Source: Simplicispira suum (GTDB lineage Bacteria; Pseudomonadota; Gammaproteobacteria; Burkholderiales; Burkholderiaceae_C). From it: 64,000 nt of DNA. The notes under the pieces are model-generated. The model saw only the letters and a program-made list of their open reading frames with translations. It was not told the origin of the DNA and searched no databases. The stretch is from contig NZ_CP027669.1 in the NCBI RefSeq assembly GCF_003008595.1, positions 310,001 to 374,000 on the forward strand, in the 5' to 3' direction. The position numbers and the translations under genes were made by a program. Positions within the stretch are counted from its first letter, which is position 1, and each line of letters starts with the position of its first letter. Positions 9,455 to 17,587 of this stretch are shown here, piece by piece.

Positions 9455-10051
9455 ATGGACACCGCCCACCCGCCCAAGCAGCCCACCGTCGTGGTCATCG
9501 GCGGCCCGAACGGCGCCGGCAAATCGACGGCTGCGCCTTTTTTGCTCAAGGGCGCACTGGGTGTGCTCGAATTTGTCAATGCCGACCAGATTGCCGTTGG
9601 CCTTGCCGCTTACGCGCCGGAGACGGTGGCATTTGAGGCAGGCCGCATCATGCTGCGGCGGCTGAACGAGCTGGCGCGCGTGGGCAGCAGCTTTGCGTTT
9701 GAGAGCACCTTGTCGAGCCGCACCTTTGCGCTGTTCCTGCAGCAGTGCAAGGCACGCGGCTACCGGGTGGTGCTGTTCTATGTGAGCTTGCCCAGCTCAG
9801 ACCTGGCGGTGCAGCGCGTGGCGCTGCGCGTGCGCCTGGGCGGGCACAATATCCCAGCGGCGGATGTGCACCGGCGCTTTGCACGCAGCCTGCACAATCT
9901 GTTCGAGTTGTACCTGCCGCTGGCCGACAGCTGGTCGGTGCTGAACAATGCCAGTGGCACGCTGGAAATCATTGCGTCCGGCACCCCAAAGCGCATTTCT
10001 GTGAAGGATTCAAAAAAATGGCTTCTGCTGCAGACCCTCGCAAAAGCGTAA
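9455..10051 (+). CDS. Zeta-toxin-like P-loop kinase
   Basis: This 198-aa P-loop protein has Walker A GGPNGAGKST (16-25) after a beta strand (TVVVIG). FVNADQIA and FESTLSSRTF follow, typical of zeta-toxin/UDP-GlcNAc-kinase-like proteins, with an arginine-rich lid (QRVALRVRLGGHNIPAADVHRRF). True zeta toxins phosphorylate UDP-N-acetylglucosamine; many chromosomal relatives are untested. No epsilon-type antitoxin precedes it. Instead a small Lys-rich protein starts 34 bp before its stop. The start ATG at 9455 keeps the usual short N-terminus; a longer frame to 9341 shadows the divergent gene. Confidence 0.85.
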   Translation: MDTAHPPKQPTVVVIGGPNGAGKSTAAPFLLKGALGVLEFVNADQIAVGLAAYAPETVAFEAGRIMLRRLNELARVGSSFAFESTLSSRTFALFLQQCKARGYRVVLFYVSLPSSDLAVQRVALRVRLGGHNIPAADVHRRFARSLHNLFELYLPLADSWSVLNNASGTLEIIASGTPKRISVKDSKKWLLLQTLAKA

Positions 10052-10299
10052 AGCCTGCCAACGTCGCCAAGACCGACCAGGTCGCACAGGTCGAGAAGTT
10101 GGACAAGGCCGCCAAAGACCCAAAGGCCGACAAACCCGAAAAAGCCGCCAAGGCACGCAAGGGCACGGCGGAGCAGTCGCGCATTGAGGAGGCGCTCAAA
10201 GAGACCACCCGGCACGCCCGCCAGCAGTTGGCCGCGCAAGGCCTCAAGCTCCCAACGCAGGGCTGGAAGCGCGCGACCATCCACAACCGGGTGGATTAG
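10018..10299 (+). CDS. Small Lys/Ala-rich protein overlapping the zeta-like kinase
   Basis: This 93-aa very basic protein overlaps the kinase gene by 34 bp. The first ~55 residues are low-complexity Lys/Ala/Asp/Pro repeats (DPKADKPEKAAKARKG). The C-terminal ~40 residues (EQSRIEEALKETTRHARQQL and LKLPTQGWKRATIHNRV) look like a conserved folded segment. The ATG at 10018 follows an A-run (TCAAAAAAATG). Position suggests a partner or antitoxin of the kinase, in the reverse order to classical epsilon-zeta. No function is known; this is inferred from the overlap only. Confidence 0.7.
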   Translation: MASAADPRKSVKPANVAKTDQVAQVEKLDKAAKDPKADKPEKAAKARKGTAEQSRIEEALKETTRHARQQLAAQGLKLPTQGWKRATIHNRVD

Positions 10300-10352
10300 T
10301 GCCCGCAACGCGGCGGAGCGCACGCTGGCGAAGTCGCAGGTTCCACCCGCAC

Positions 10353-10476
10353 ATGGCACGCCCGCACCACAACGTCTACAGGATCGAACTCTCCCGCGAC
10401 GTGCTGCGCCAGAGCAAGCTCCGCCAGAACAACACCGGCTATATCGAGCGAAAGCCCTACGTCTATGTGGGCATTG
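10353..10476 (+). pseudogene. Truncated copy of the small GIY-YIG-like gene found intact at 23157
   Basis: The frame from the ATG at 10353 gives MARPHHNVYRIELSRDVLRQ, then RQNNTGYIERKPYVYVGI. The intact gene at 23157 has HHNVYVIELHKDVLLEARFR, then KNNPGYVEGKPCVYVGM. Similarity stops after about 40 residues, where the sequence runs into the 3' end of the opposite-strand membrane-protein gene. It is therefore a 5' remnant left after the rest was lost. Confidence 0.8.
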
Positions 10477-10496
10477 CGGAGCCCCAGGTGTCCTCT

Positions 10497-11570
10497 CTAC
10501 TGGGGTTTCTGTATCAGGCTGCGCAAGGCCGCGCCGCCGGTGGGCATGTAAAAAAGCACCCCGATGGCCTGCACCTGCCAGTCTGCGCTGCTGGCCACGC
10601 GTTGGAATCCGTTCATCACGCAATCGGTGCTGCGCACTTCCCCGGCACCGGGAGGGTTGCCGAGCATCTGGGTGTAGGGCGCTAGCCCTTGCTTGGTCAG
10701 AACCAGGTAGGCGCGTGCACGCGGAATCGGAGCGATGGGGTCTACCCCGTCGGGTCGAAACCCGATGGTGAATTCCGCCGGGGGAGGCGTCGCATCAAAA
10801 GCCATGTGAGGCGTGAATTCGGAGCGCACCACGGCGGCATTGCTTTGCGCCCAATGCAAGCGCAGGTAGGGCGGTGCTTCCTGGGCCGACCACATCAAGT
10901 GCACGTCGTTGCCATTGGTGCAGTAGATGGGGTGGGCGGTGGATTGGTCTGTAGGCCATTGCCCGCCCTGGCGCTGCTCCACGCGCACCAGGCGCGTATC
11001 GGGTGCGCCCAGCAGCGACTGGGTGTAAATCAGCCCCACTCCCGCCAGGTGGTAGCGCTGCACGGCTTGCACCGAGTGCTGCAAGGGCGGGTTGTCGGCC
11101 GGCACCTCGCGGCGCTGGCCGATCTCGCGCGAGGCGGCTTGCAGTGGCGCCTGCGCTGCGAAGAAAGCGGCGCCTGGGATCGCCAGAATCGCCAGACCGG
11201 TTACCCCAAGCACCAGGCTCTCGGCGCGTGTGAGGGGCGGGCGCACCCACCGCCCTGCCAGCAGGTGGCTGCCAAACCAAATCAGAGGCGCAACCGTGTA
11301 CAGCGCGCCAACAAAGATGCCCAGTGCCTCGGGGCCGCCGACGGCGCGCGCTGGCAACACCACTGCGGCCAGTGCAAGGAGCGCCGCCACGGCCGACACC
11401 AGACGCACGGTCACCCAGCTGTGCACACGCCCACTTTGCTTGAAGAACCTGCTTTCCAGCCAGAGCAGTCCCAACATCAGCGTGAGCAGACCGGCAGCGC
11501 CACGCCACCAAGTCTGCTGGTCTGCGAGCGGCATGCGCGCAAACGTGTCCAGTATGTGTTGCCATTCCAT
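10497..11570 (-). CDS. Multi-pass membrane protein of unknown function
   Basis: This ~357-aa protein has about four transmembrane helices in the first half (GLLTLMLGLLWLES, LVSAVAALLALAAVVL, ALGIFVGALYTVAPLIWFG, LVLGVTGLAILAIPGAAFF). A ~190-aa soluble C-terminal domain contains two or three cysteines (YCTNGNDV, STDCVMNG). The start is the ATG at 11570 preceded by AAAGGA; the frame is open further upstream but without character. I do not recognise the family. Its stop abuts the truncated gene at 10353-10476. It is divergent from the DUF937 gene. Confidence 0.7.
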   Translation of the reverse strand: MEWQHILDTFARMPLADQQTWWRGAAGLLTLMLGLLWLESRFFKQSGRVHSWVTVRLVSAVAALLALAAVVLPARAVGGPEALGIFVGALYTVAPLIWFGSHLLAGRWVRPPLTRAESLVLGVTGLAILAIPGAAFFAAQAPLQAASREIGQRREVPADNPPLQHSVQAVQRYHLAGVGLIYTQSLLGAPDTRLVRVEQRQGGQWPTDQSTAHPIYCTNGNDVHLMWSAQEAPPYLRLHWAQSNAAVVRSEFTPHMAFDATPPPAEFTIGFRPDGVDPIAPIPRARAYLVLTKQGLAPYTQMLGNPPGAGEVRSTDCVMNGFQRVASSADWQVQAIGVLFYMPTGGAALRSLIQKPQ

Positions 11571-11757
11571 GCGAATCCTTTCTGGCGGCCAGCACACGCT
11601 AGCTTGAACGGAGGGCAGGCGTCTATCGACAGCGTAACCGGGCGCCAGACTCCCATCCCTGCAACCAGCCTCTGTGCCGCGCAGAATTTTCGCCAACGTG
11701 ACCTACTATGTCTGCAGGACCTGGCGATCCATGCTTCTTTCAGAAAGGTCACTTGCC

Positions 11758-12390
11758 ATGAGCACTCTCCCCTCCCTTGTCGACGACCTGATGGCCCAAC
11801 TGCAGGGCGCGCCGCTGCAGCAGATGGCGCAGCAACTGGGCACCAGCCCTGCGCAGACGCAAGACGCTTTGGGCGCGGCCCTGCCGCTGCTGCTGGGCAA
11901 GTTGGGCCGCAATGCCAGCGAGCCGCAAGGCGCCATGGACCTGTTTGGCGCGCTGCAACGCGACCACACCGGCGGCAACGATCTGGAGAGATTGCTGGGT
12001 TCGTTGCTGGGTGGCAGTGGCGGCGGCGCGGGTGGCGGCCAGACGGATGGTGCGGCCATCCTGGGCCACATTTTTGGCGGCAGCCAGCAGCGCGCCGAGG
12101 CGGGTTTGGGCCAAGCCACGGGGCTGGGCGCCAATGCCGGCCAGTTGCTGCAAATGCTGGCCCCCATCGTGATGTCATTCCTGGCGCAGCGCATGAACAG
12201 TGGTGGCATGAACGCCGGCGGCCTGGGCCAGGTGCTGGGCCAGGAGCACGCCCGCGTGCAGCAGCAAGGTGGGCTGGGGGAAGGCTTGCTGGGCAGCCTG
12301 CTCGACCAGGATGGCGACGGCCAGGTGGGGCTGAGCGATCTGATGAAAATCGGCGGTGGGCTGCTGGGCGGGCGGCGCCAAAGCCCCTGA
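11758..12390 (+). CDS. DUF937 protein with EF-hand-like calcium site
   Basis: This 210-aa Gly/Gln/Leu-rich protein of the DUF937 (YidB-like) type has an N-terminal helical part (SLVDDLMAQLQGAPLQQMAQ) and long glycine-rich linkers. Near the C-terminus is a clear EF-hand/dockerin-like loop, DQDGDGQVGLSDLMK, followed by GGGLLGG. The ATG at 11758 has an AAAGG ribosome site; the earlier frame is not coding-like. No signal peptide is seen. The function is unknown; calcium binding at the loop is inferred from its DxDxDG spacing. Confidence 0.8.
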   Translation: MSTLPSLVDDLMAQLQGAPLQQMAQQLGTSPAQTQDALGAALPLLLGKLGRNASEPQGAMDLFGALQRDHTGGNDLERLLGSLLGGSGGGAGGGQTDGAAILGHIFGGSQQRAEAGLGQATGLGANAGQLLQMLAPIVMSFLAQRMNSGGMNAGGLGQVLGQEHARVQQQGGLGEGLLGSLLDQDGDGQVGLSDLMKIGGGLLGGRRQSP

Positions 12391-12464
12391 AACAGCGCCC
12401 CTTCAGTCGTTTCTGACCTGCGGGCGGGTCCGGCTGCTTGGTCCTTTTCGAACGGTCGTCTTCT

Positions 12465-15257
12465 CTACATCCACCGCGTTGCGACCTCGATCGGCTCGGG
12501 GCGTCCGAATAGGTATCCTTGCGCGACATCGCAGTGCTGGCCGGCCAGGTAGCGGCTTTGCTCCTCGGTTTCCACGCCTTCAGCCACCACCTGCAGGCCC
12601 ATGCTGTGGGCCAGGGCAATGGTGGCGCGCACGATCGCAGCGCTGTCCTTGTCGGTGGCAATGTCGCTGACAAAGGAGCGGTCGATTTTGATCTCGTCGA
12701 TGGGGAAGCGTTTGAGGTGCGCCAGCGACGAATAGCCGGTGCCGAAATCGTCCACCGCCAGTCGCACACCCAAGGCGCGGATGTCTTGCAACAGTCCGAT
12801 CACCTGGTCGGCATCGGACATTGCGGTGGTCTCGGTGATCTCCAGGCTAAGAAGCTGTGGGGGGATCCCGGTCTCTTGCAGGGCCAGGCGCACCACCTGC
12901 ACCAGGTCGCGGTTCAAACACTGGCGGGCCGAAACATTGACGGCGATAGGCACCGGTGTGAGCCCTGCGCGCAGCCACAGCGCCACCTGCCGTGCGGCGT
13001 GCAGCACGGCCCACGCGCCCATGTCGACAATCAGCCCGCATTCTTCTGCTATCTGGATAAAACCAATGGGCATTACCAGTTGCTCTGGCGTGCGCTGCCA
13101 GCGCATGAGCGCCTCCATCCCGACCATTCGCTGTGTCGTGAGTGAAAACTGCGGTTGGTAGTGCAGCACAAGCAGGTCGTCGCGCAGGGCCTGGCGCAGG
13201 TCCATCTCCAGCGTCAGGCGCTTGTGCATGCGGGTATTGATGTCGTTGGACCAGAACTGAAAACAAGCCCTGGGCTGGGCTTTGGCGCGGTACATGGCCA
13301 TGTCGGCCATGGACAGCAGGGCATCGAGGTCCATGCTGTCCTGCGGTGCCAACACCACACCGACACTGCCCGCGCTCGGCAAGGTGATGTCACCAAAGCT
13401 TGCGTCCAGCACGACGTCCAGGGCCATCGCATCGACCACCTTGGCAGCGGCGGCGGCTGCACCCTCGTGGCCGTCCACATCTTCGAGAAGCAAGACAAAT
13501 TCATCACCACCCCAGCGGGCCACGGTGTCGGTGCCACGACACAGCGTGCTCAGACGCCTGGCCATCACGCGCAGCACTTCGTCACCCGCGCGGTGACCGA
13601 GGTTGTCGTTGATGTACTTGAAGCGGTTCAGGTCCAGAAACAGCACAGCCAAGCTACCGCCGCTGCGCTGTATCCGCGAGAGCGCGACGTTCAACCGCTC
13701 GTGCAGCAGCGCACGGTTGGCCAGCCCGGTGAGCGCATCGTGGTGGGCGGCAAAGTCCAGCGCGCGCGCGGCAGCCACGGAATGGGTGACGTCGGCAAAC
13801 ACCAGAACCGCTCCATCCAATGCGCCCTCCGGGCTGCGCAAAGGGCTGGCCGTTGCCTGCAGCACGCGCCCACCGCCAGGGGCGGCCAGGTTGAGCGGCT
13901 CACGCACATGGACCCGGCATCCCCGGCCCAGGCATTCGAATATCGCGACCACCAGGCGCTCCATGCTGTCTTCGGTCAAGGGGTAGGCGGTATGCAGTGG
14001 CTGGCCCAGCAAGGTTTGGCCTGGGGCATGCAGTTGGGCAGCCGGGTTGGCAAATCGAATGGTGTGCAGCCGCGCGTCGATGGTGATGACGGCTTCGTCA
14101 ATGGCGTGCAACGTGGACAAGGCATGCTGGCGGGTGCGCAGCAGCTGGCGGTTCATCACCCGCAACTTGCGCATCAACCAAAAGCCCAATGCCACGGCCA
14201 CGGCCAGTGTGGCGATGGCGGGCGGCAGCCAGATACTGGTGGCCAGCAGGACCCCGGCGCTGATCAGCAAAGGCAGTGCCAACAGTGCACTCACACGCAT
14301 CATGTGGCGACCCTGACGCACAGGTACCAGCGCAACGCCGCTAACTGTCAGCACCGCCAACAGCAGCGCCAGCGGTGCAGGTGCTTGGCTGATCCAGCGC
14401 TGGCTGCGCAGTGCCTCAAACGCCTGCGCGTGGTACATCACCGATGGCAACGTGGCGTGGCTGCCCGCAAGCGGCGTGGTCAATTCACCACCCAACCCGC
14501 TGGCGGTGATGCCGACGAATACCACCCGGTCCCGCACCATGTCTAGCGCCTGGGGCGTACTCAGGACCTGTGCAAATGACAGCGTGGGGAGGCCGCGCAC
14601 CTGGGGCAGTAGCACCTCGTGTTCACGCACCCAGGTGGTGGCAAGACGCGGGGAGATGTTCGTGGGAAGCAGTCGATCCCCCACGGGGCTGGGCGAGACT
14701 TGCTGCAGCACTGCCAAGGATAGCGCCGGTGTGTCGGCCCGGCTATTGCCCGCCATCAAGTGGATGCGGCGCGCCTGTCCGTCCAAATCCACTTCCACAT
14801 CGACATGGCCCAGGCCGGGCGGCGTTTTTGTATTGGCCAAAACCAGCGATGGCGCCAGAGGCACGGCGGCGATCTGGCCGCTTGGCTGCTGGGCTGGGGC
14901 AACAGCCAGCACAACGTGGCCTTGGCGGGCGATGGCGGCGGCCAGAGCTGCATCGCTGGCGGGGTTGCGCGCGTCCGGTTCAGTGAACAGCACCGCCATT
15001 CCGATGGCACTGGCCCCAGCCTGATGCAGCCGGTCGATCATTTGGGCATGCACTTCACGCGGCCAAGGCCACCGGCCCAACGCGGCCAGGCTGGAATCGT
15101 CAATCGCCACGACCGCTGGCGGCTGGGCGCTGGCCGTGATGGTGGGCAGCAGCAGGTCGTAGGCCAGAAGGTCCAGGCGCTGTACCGCAGTTGGGTTCAG
15201 CCAAGACAGAACCAGGGCTGTGGCGGTGCCCGCCAACCACCAAGCTGCGCGTTGCAC
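12465..15257 (-). CDS. CHASE2-PAS-GGDEF-EAL cyclic-di-GMP enzyme
   Basis: This ~930-aa membrane protein starts with one helix (WWLAGTATALVLSWL). A periplasmic CHASE2 sensor follows (LLAYDLLLPTITASAQPPAV ... FVGITASGLGGELTTPLAG), then three closely spaced helices, a PAS domain, GGDEF (ARWGGDEFVLLLE, intact active site) and EAL (MEALMRW; the substrate and metal motifs NVSAR and DDFGTGYSS are present). It can thus in principle both make and degrade c-di-GMP. The start is probably the GTG at 15257, six bases after GGGAG; the open frame upstream overlaps the FecR gene. It follows the LysM-FecR gene by 65 bp and likely shares its transcript. Confidence 0.9.
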   Translation of the reverse strand: MQRAAWWLAGTATALVLSWLNPTAVQRLDLLAYDLLLPTITASAQPPAVVAIDDSSLAALGRWPWPREVHAQMIDRLHQAGASAIGMAVLFTEPDARNPASDAALAAAIARQGHVVLAVAPAQQPSGQIAAVPLAPSLVLANTKTPPGLGHVDVEVDLDGQARRIHLMAGNSRADTPALSLAVLQQVSPSPVGDRLLPTNISPRLATTWVREHEVLLPQVRGLPTLSFAQVLSTPQALDMVRDRVVFVGITASGLGGELTTPLAGSHATLPSVMYHAQAFEALRSQRWISQAPAPLALLLAVLTVSGVALVPVRQGRHMMRVSALLALPLLISAGVLLATSIWLPPAIATLAVAVALGFWLMRKLRVMNRQLLRTRQHALSTLHAIDEAVITIDARLHTIRFANPAAQLHAPGQTLLGQPLHTAYPLTEDSMERLVVAIFECLGRGCRVHVREPLNLAAPGGGRVLQATASPLRSPEGALDGAVLVFADVTHSVAAARALDFAAHHDALTGLANRALLHERLNVALSRIQRSGGSLAVLFLDLNRFKYINDNLGHRAGDEVLRVMARRLSTLCRGTDTVARWGGDEFVLLLEDVDGHEGAAAAAAKVVDAMALDVVLDASFGDITLPSAGSVGVVLAPQDSMDLDALLSMADMAMYRAKAQPRACFQFWSNDINTRMHKRLTLEMDLRQALRDDLLVLHYQPQFSLTTQRMVGMEALMRWQRTPEQLVMPIGFIQIAEECGLIVDMGAWAVLHAARQVALWLRAGLTPVPIAVNVSARQCLNRDLVQVVRLALQETGIPPQLLSLEITETTAMSDADQVIGLLQDIRALGVRLAVDDFGTGYSSLAHLKRFPIDEIKIDRSFVSDIATDKDSAAIVRATIALAHSMGLQVVAEGVETEEQSRYLAGQHCDVAQGYLFGRPEPIEVATRWM

Positions 15258-15322
15258 CGCATGCTCCCAGCGGGACGGGAGCCAGTGGGAGGCGCGGCCT
15301 CCATGGGGCGCAGGCAGAGAGT

Positions 15323-16957
15323 TCAGAGAACGGCCAGCAGTGGGATGAGAAGAAAAATCAACGCCCGCCAGTGACTGGGCGGAGGGTCGGGAACCACAAA
15401 GGTTTGTGTACCGCCCCACGGACCCGTATAGCCGTCGGTGCCGGTAGCCCGCACCCGCACATGGTGTGGGCCGGGCAGCAGATCCTTCAGGCTGAACTGG
15501 ACTGCATCCGTTTCTGTATCGATCAGTGGGTCGGCGAAAGTTTCGTCGCGCGCCACCTGCAGGTGGTAGCGGGCAGTTTGGGGTTGGGCCGTCCAGCGAA
15601 GGGTCAGGCTGCCATCCTGGGGCGTGGGAATGTCTACCCCAGGGCCAGGCCGTACACGGCGAAATGGCTGGGCATCGCCCCAGGGGCCTTGGCCCTTCGT
15701 GGGGTGAATGGCCGCCACGCGCCACTGGTAGATGCCCGCAGAGAGGTCTTGTGGTGGCTGAGCGCTGGCGCTGGCGACGACCTGTTCGTCTACGGCCTTG
15801 CCATGGCTGCTGAGTTGTACGCGGTATTGCAGGCGGGCATCGCCCTGCGTCCAGCGCAAACTGGGGCGGGCTGCAGTCGTGACGGCTTCGGGGGCGGGAT
15901 CAATCAGCAGCGGTGGCTCGGGCTGGGTGTGGATGACCAGCGCGCGCTCGGCCGACAGGCCTTCCAGGCCCTGGGCGTCGATACCGCGAACCCGCAGAAC
16001 GTAGGTGCCGTCATCGATGTCGCGTACGCGAATGCGGGCAGTGTCGGTGACTTCATCGGACAACATGGCGCTGAATTCGGACGTGGCCGCCAACTGGCTG
16101 CGGTAGCGACTGGCTCCTGACAATGCCGTGATCGGCCAGGCAATCGGCAGGCGCTCGATCGTTTGGGGCAGGTCGTCCAAGCGGGGCGCGGGCAGCAGCG
16201 CAATCGGCGCGATGGGACTCCGGCCGTTTTGCGCGAGCGTGCCCTGCGCCGCCTGGGCAGTGACCTGCCCGCCAGGGTTGGCGACATGGACGGCGCCCGT
16301 CACCACTTCGGTGCGCATGGTTTGCCCGTCCATGGACACGCGGTACTGCGTGCCGCGCACGGCCGCAATGGCAGCGGGGGTATGGATCTCAAACCGGCCA
16401 CCGCTCTCGCCTCTGGGAGTGACCTGGTTTTCCACACTGCCTCGCAGCAGCGACAAAACCACGACGTTGGCTTTGCCGAGCAGGCTTTTCTCGCTGGCTT
16501 TCAGCTGAAGTTCGCTGTCACGGCGCACCATGACGCGACTTCCGTCGGCGAATTGCAGTGTGGCGCTGCCATCGGGTCCGGTGCGAATGTTCGATGGGGC
16601 TTGCAGCCGTTCCCCCGCAACGGCCGCACGCTCTGGGCTGCGACCGTGGCGCAGCGTGGTGTTGCCTGCAACGGCCAGAACTGTGACCTGAGTAGATTCC
16701 AGCTTCAACCAATCCTTGGGAATGCGCAGCAGCGTGCCCGGCAGGATGCGGCGGTCGTCGGGAATATGGTTGAAACGGCGCAGCGCTTGCGCCAGCGACG
16801 GAGATTTCAAATAACGCTCGGCCAGATTCCAGGGATGGTCGCCGGGCTGGACGGTATAGAGGAAGTCTGCGGCCTGTACTGCGTACGCTGTGCACGATAA
16901 AACCAGACCCGCCAGGCCGGTGTGGAGGCGATGAAGGGTGCAAGAGTGAATGAGCAC
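15323..16957 (-). CDS. Exported LysM-FecR protein with FN3-like repeats
   Basis: This 544-aa envelope protein has a signal peptide (LAGLVLSCTAYAVQA), a LysM peptidoglycan-binding module at ~32-80 (YTVQPGDHPWNLAERYL) and a FecR domain at ~110-210 (LQAPSNIRTGPDGSATLQFA, PAAIAAVRGTQYRV). Three fibronectin-like segments follow (RVRGIDAQGLEG, YQWRVAAIHP, VRVRATGTDGYTGPW), and a C-terminal hydrophobic helix (ALIFLLIPLLAVL) anchors it. It lies directly upstream of the CHASE2-GGDEF-EAL gene. LysM-FecR/CHASE2 pairs recur in proteobacteria, suggesting an envelope-sensing unit; the signal is unknown. Confidence 0.88.
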   Translation of the reverse strand: MLIHSCTLHRLHTGLAGLVLSCTAYAVQAADFLYTVQPGDHPWNLAERYLKSPSLAQALRRFNHIPDDRRILPGTLLRIPKDWLKLESTQVTVLAVAGNTTLRHGRSPERAAVAGERLQAPSNIRTGPDGSATLQFADGSRVMVRRDSELQLKASEKSLLGKANVVVLSLLRGSVENQVTPRGESGGRFEIHTPAAIAAVRGTQYRVSMDGQTMRTEVVTGAVHVANPGGQVTAQAAQGTLAQNGRSPIAPIALLPAPRLDDLPQTIERLPIAWPITALSGASRYRSQLAATSEFSAMLSDEVTDTARIRVRDIDDGTYVLRVRGIDAQGLEGLSAERALVIHTQPEPPLLIDPAPEAVTTAARPSLRWTQGDARLQYRVQLSSHGKAVDEQVVASASAQPPQDLSAGIYQWRVAAIHPTKGQGPWGDAQPFRRVRPGPGVDIPTPQDGSLTLRWTAQPQTARYHLQVARDETFADPLIDTETDAVQFSLKDLLPGPHHVRVRATGTDGYTGPWGGTQTFVVPDPPPSHWRALIFLLIPLLAVL

Positions 16958-17587
16958 GGCATTACCCTCTGTCTAGAAGACTATCGGCCTGAAGGTCGCT
17001 GGCTGCAAGCAATTCGCAAGGGCCCATTTCTGACTTCGACACTCTGAGGCCCTACAGGCTTTTGGCATCGCTGGACCATTGTTTTGATTAATTAGTGTAA
17101 GTGCCGCTTTGAAAATCCGTATCGCACCAAGGTGTAAAGCGTTCTTTTCTCCGAGACCGTGAACACGTTCCCACACCTTCAAAAAGTCTGGCGCACGCCG
17201 GGACTGTCGCGGGCTGCGAAAGCCTCAGGCTTCATGTCGCGGCAAAGCGAGCGCTGTATCGACCTGGGGATGCGCAGGGGTGTATCGCCGGGCTTGAGGC
17301 CGCCTTCCACACCCTTTGACAGGTATTCATCCTGGCCCATGGAGTCGAAAAGAACCCATTTCTTATAGCTATTTGCGCATGATGCACACGCCCTTGAAGC
17401 CATTTCGTCGAAATCAGAGAATTGACTGCGTACTTGCGATAGGCACCAGAGTGGCGGTCCCATGGGTTTCCTGATCCCGAACACGCAGCAGTAGCAACAG
17501 GGGTCCGTGGCGAGGGTTTGCGACCAAGCACCACACCGCAAGCAGCCTGGCCCATCTTGCGCCGCATCGCCTTCTTAAAATGCCGCG
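16958..17587. other. Long intergenic region without a convincing gene
   Basis: These 630 bp separate two divergent gene pairs. The first ~200 bp are relatively A+T-rich and likely hold the promoter of the LysM-FecR operon. A minus-strand frame (17541 to 17179, 120 codons) is open but has no ribosome site or family likeness. TATAGCTATTTGCGCATGAT at ~17365 resembles one arm of the AGCGCTT-type dispersed repeat. Nothing else was recognised. Confidence 0.5.

Noticed and set aside
10689..12416. 575-codon plus-strand open frame over the membrane-protein and DUF937 genes
   Set aside because: It crosses two real genes and has low-complexity Arg/Gln composition typical of GC shadow.
17179..17541. 120-codon minus-strand frame in the 630-bp gap
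   Set aside because: No ribosome site, no family; it may include a repeat half. Left as non-coding with low certainty.
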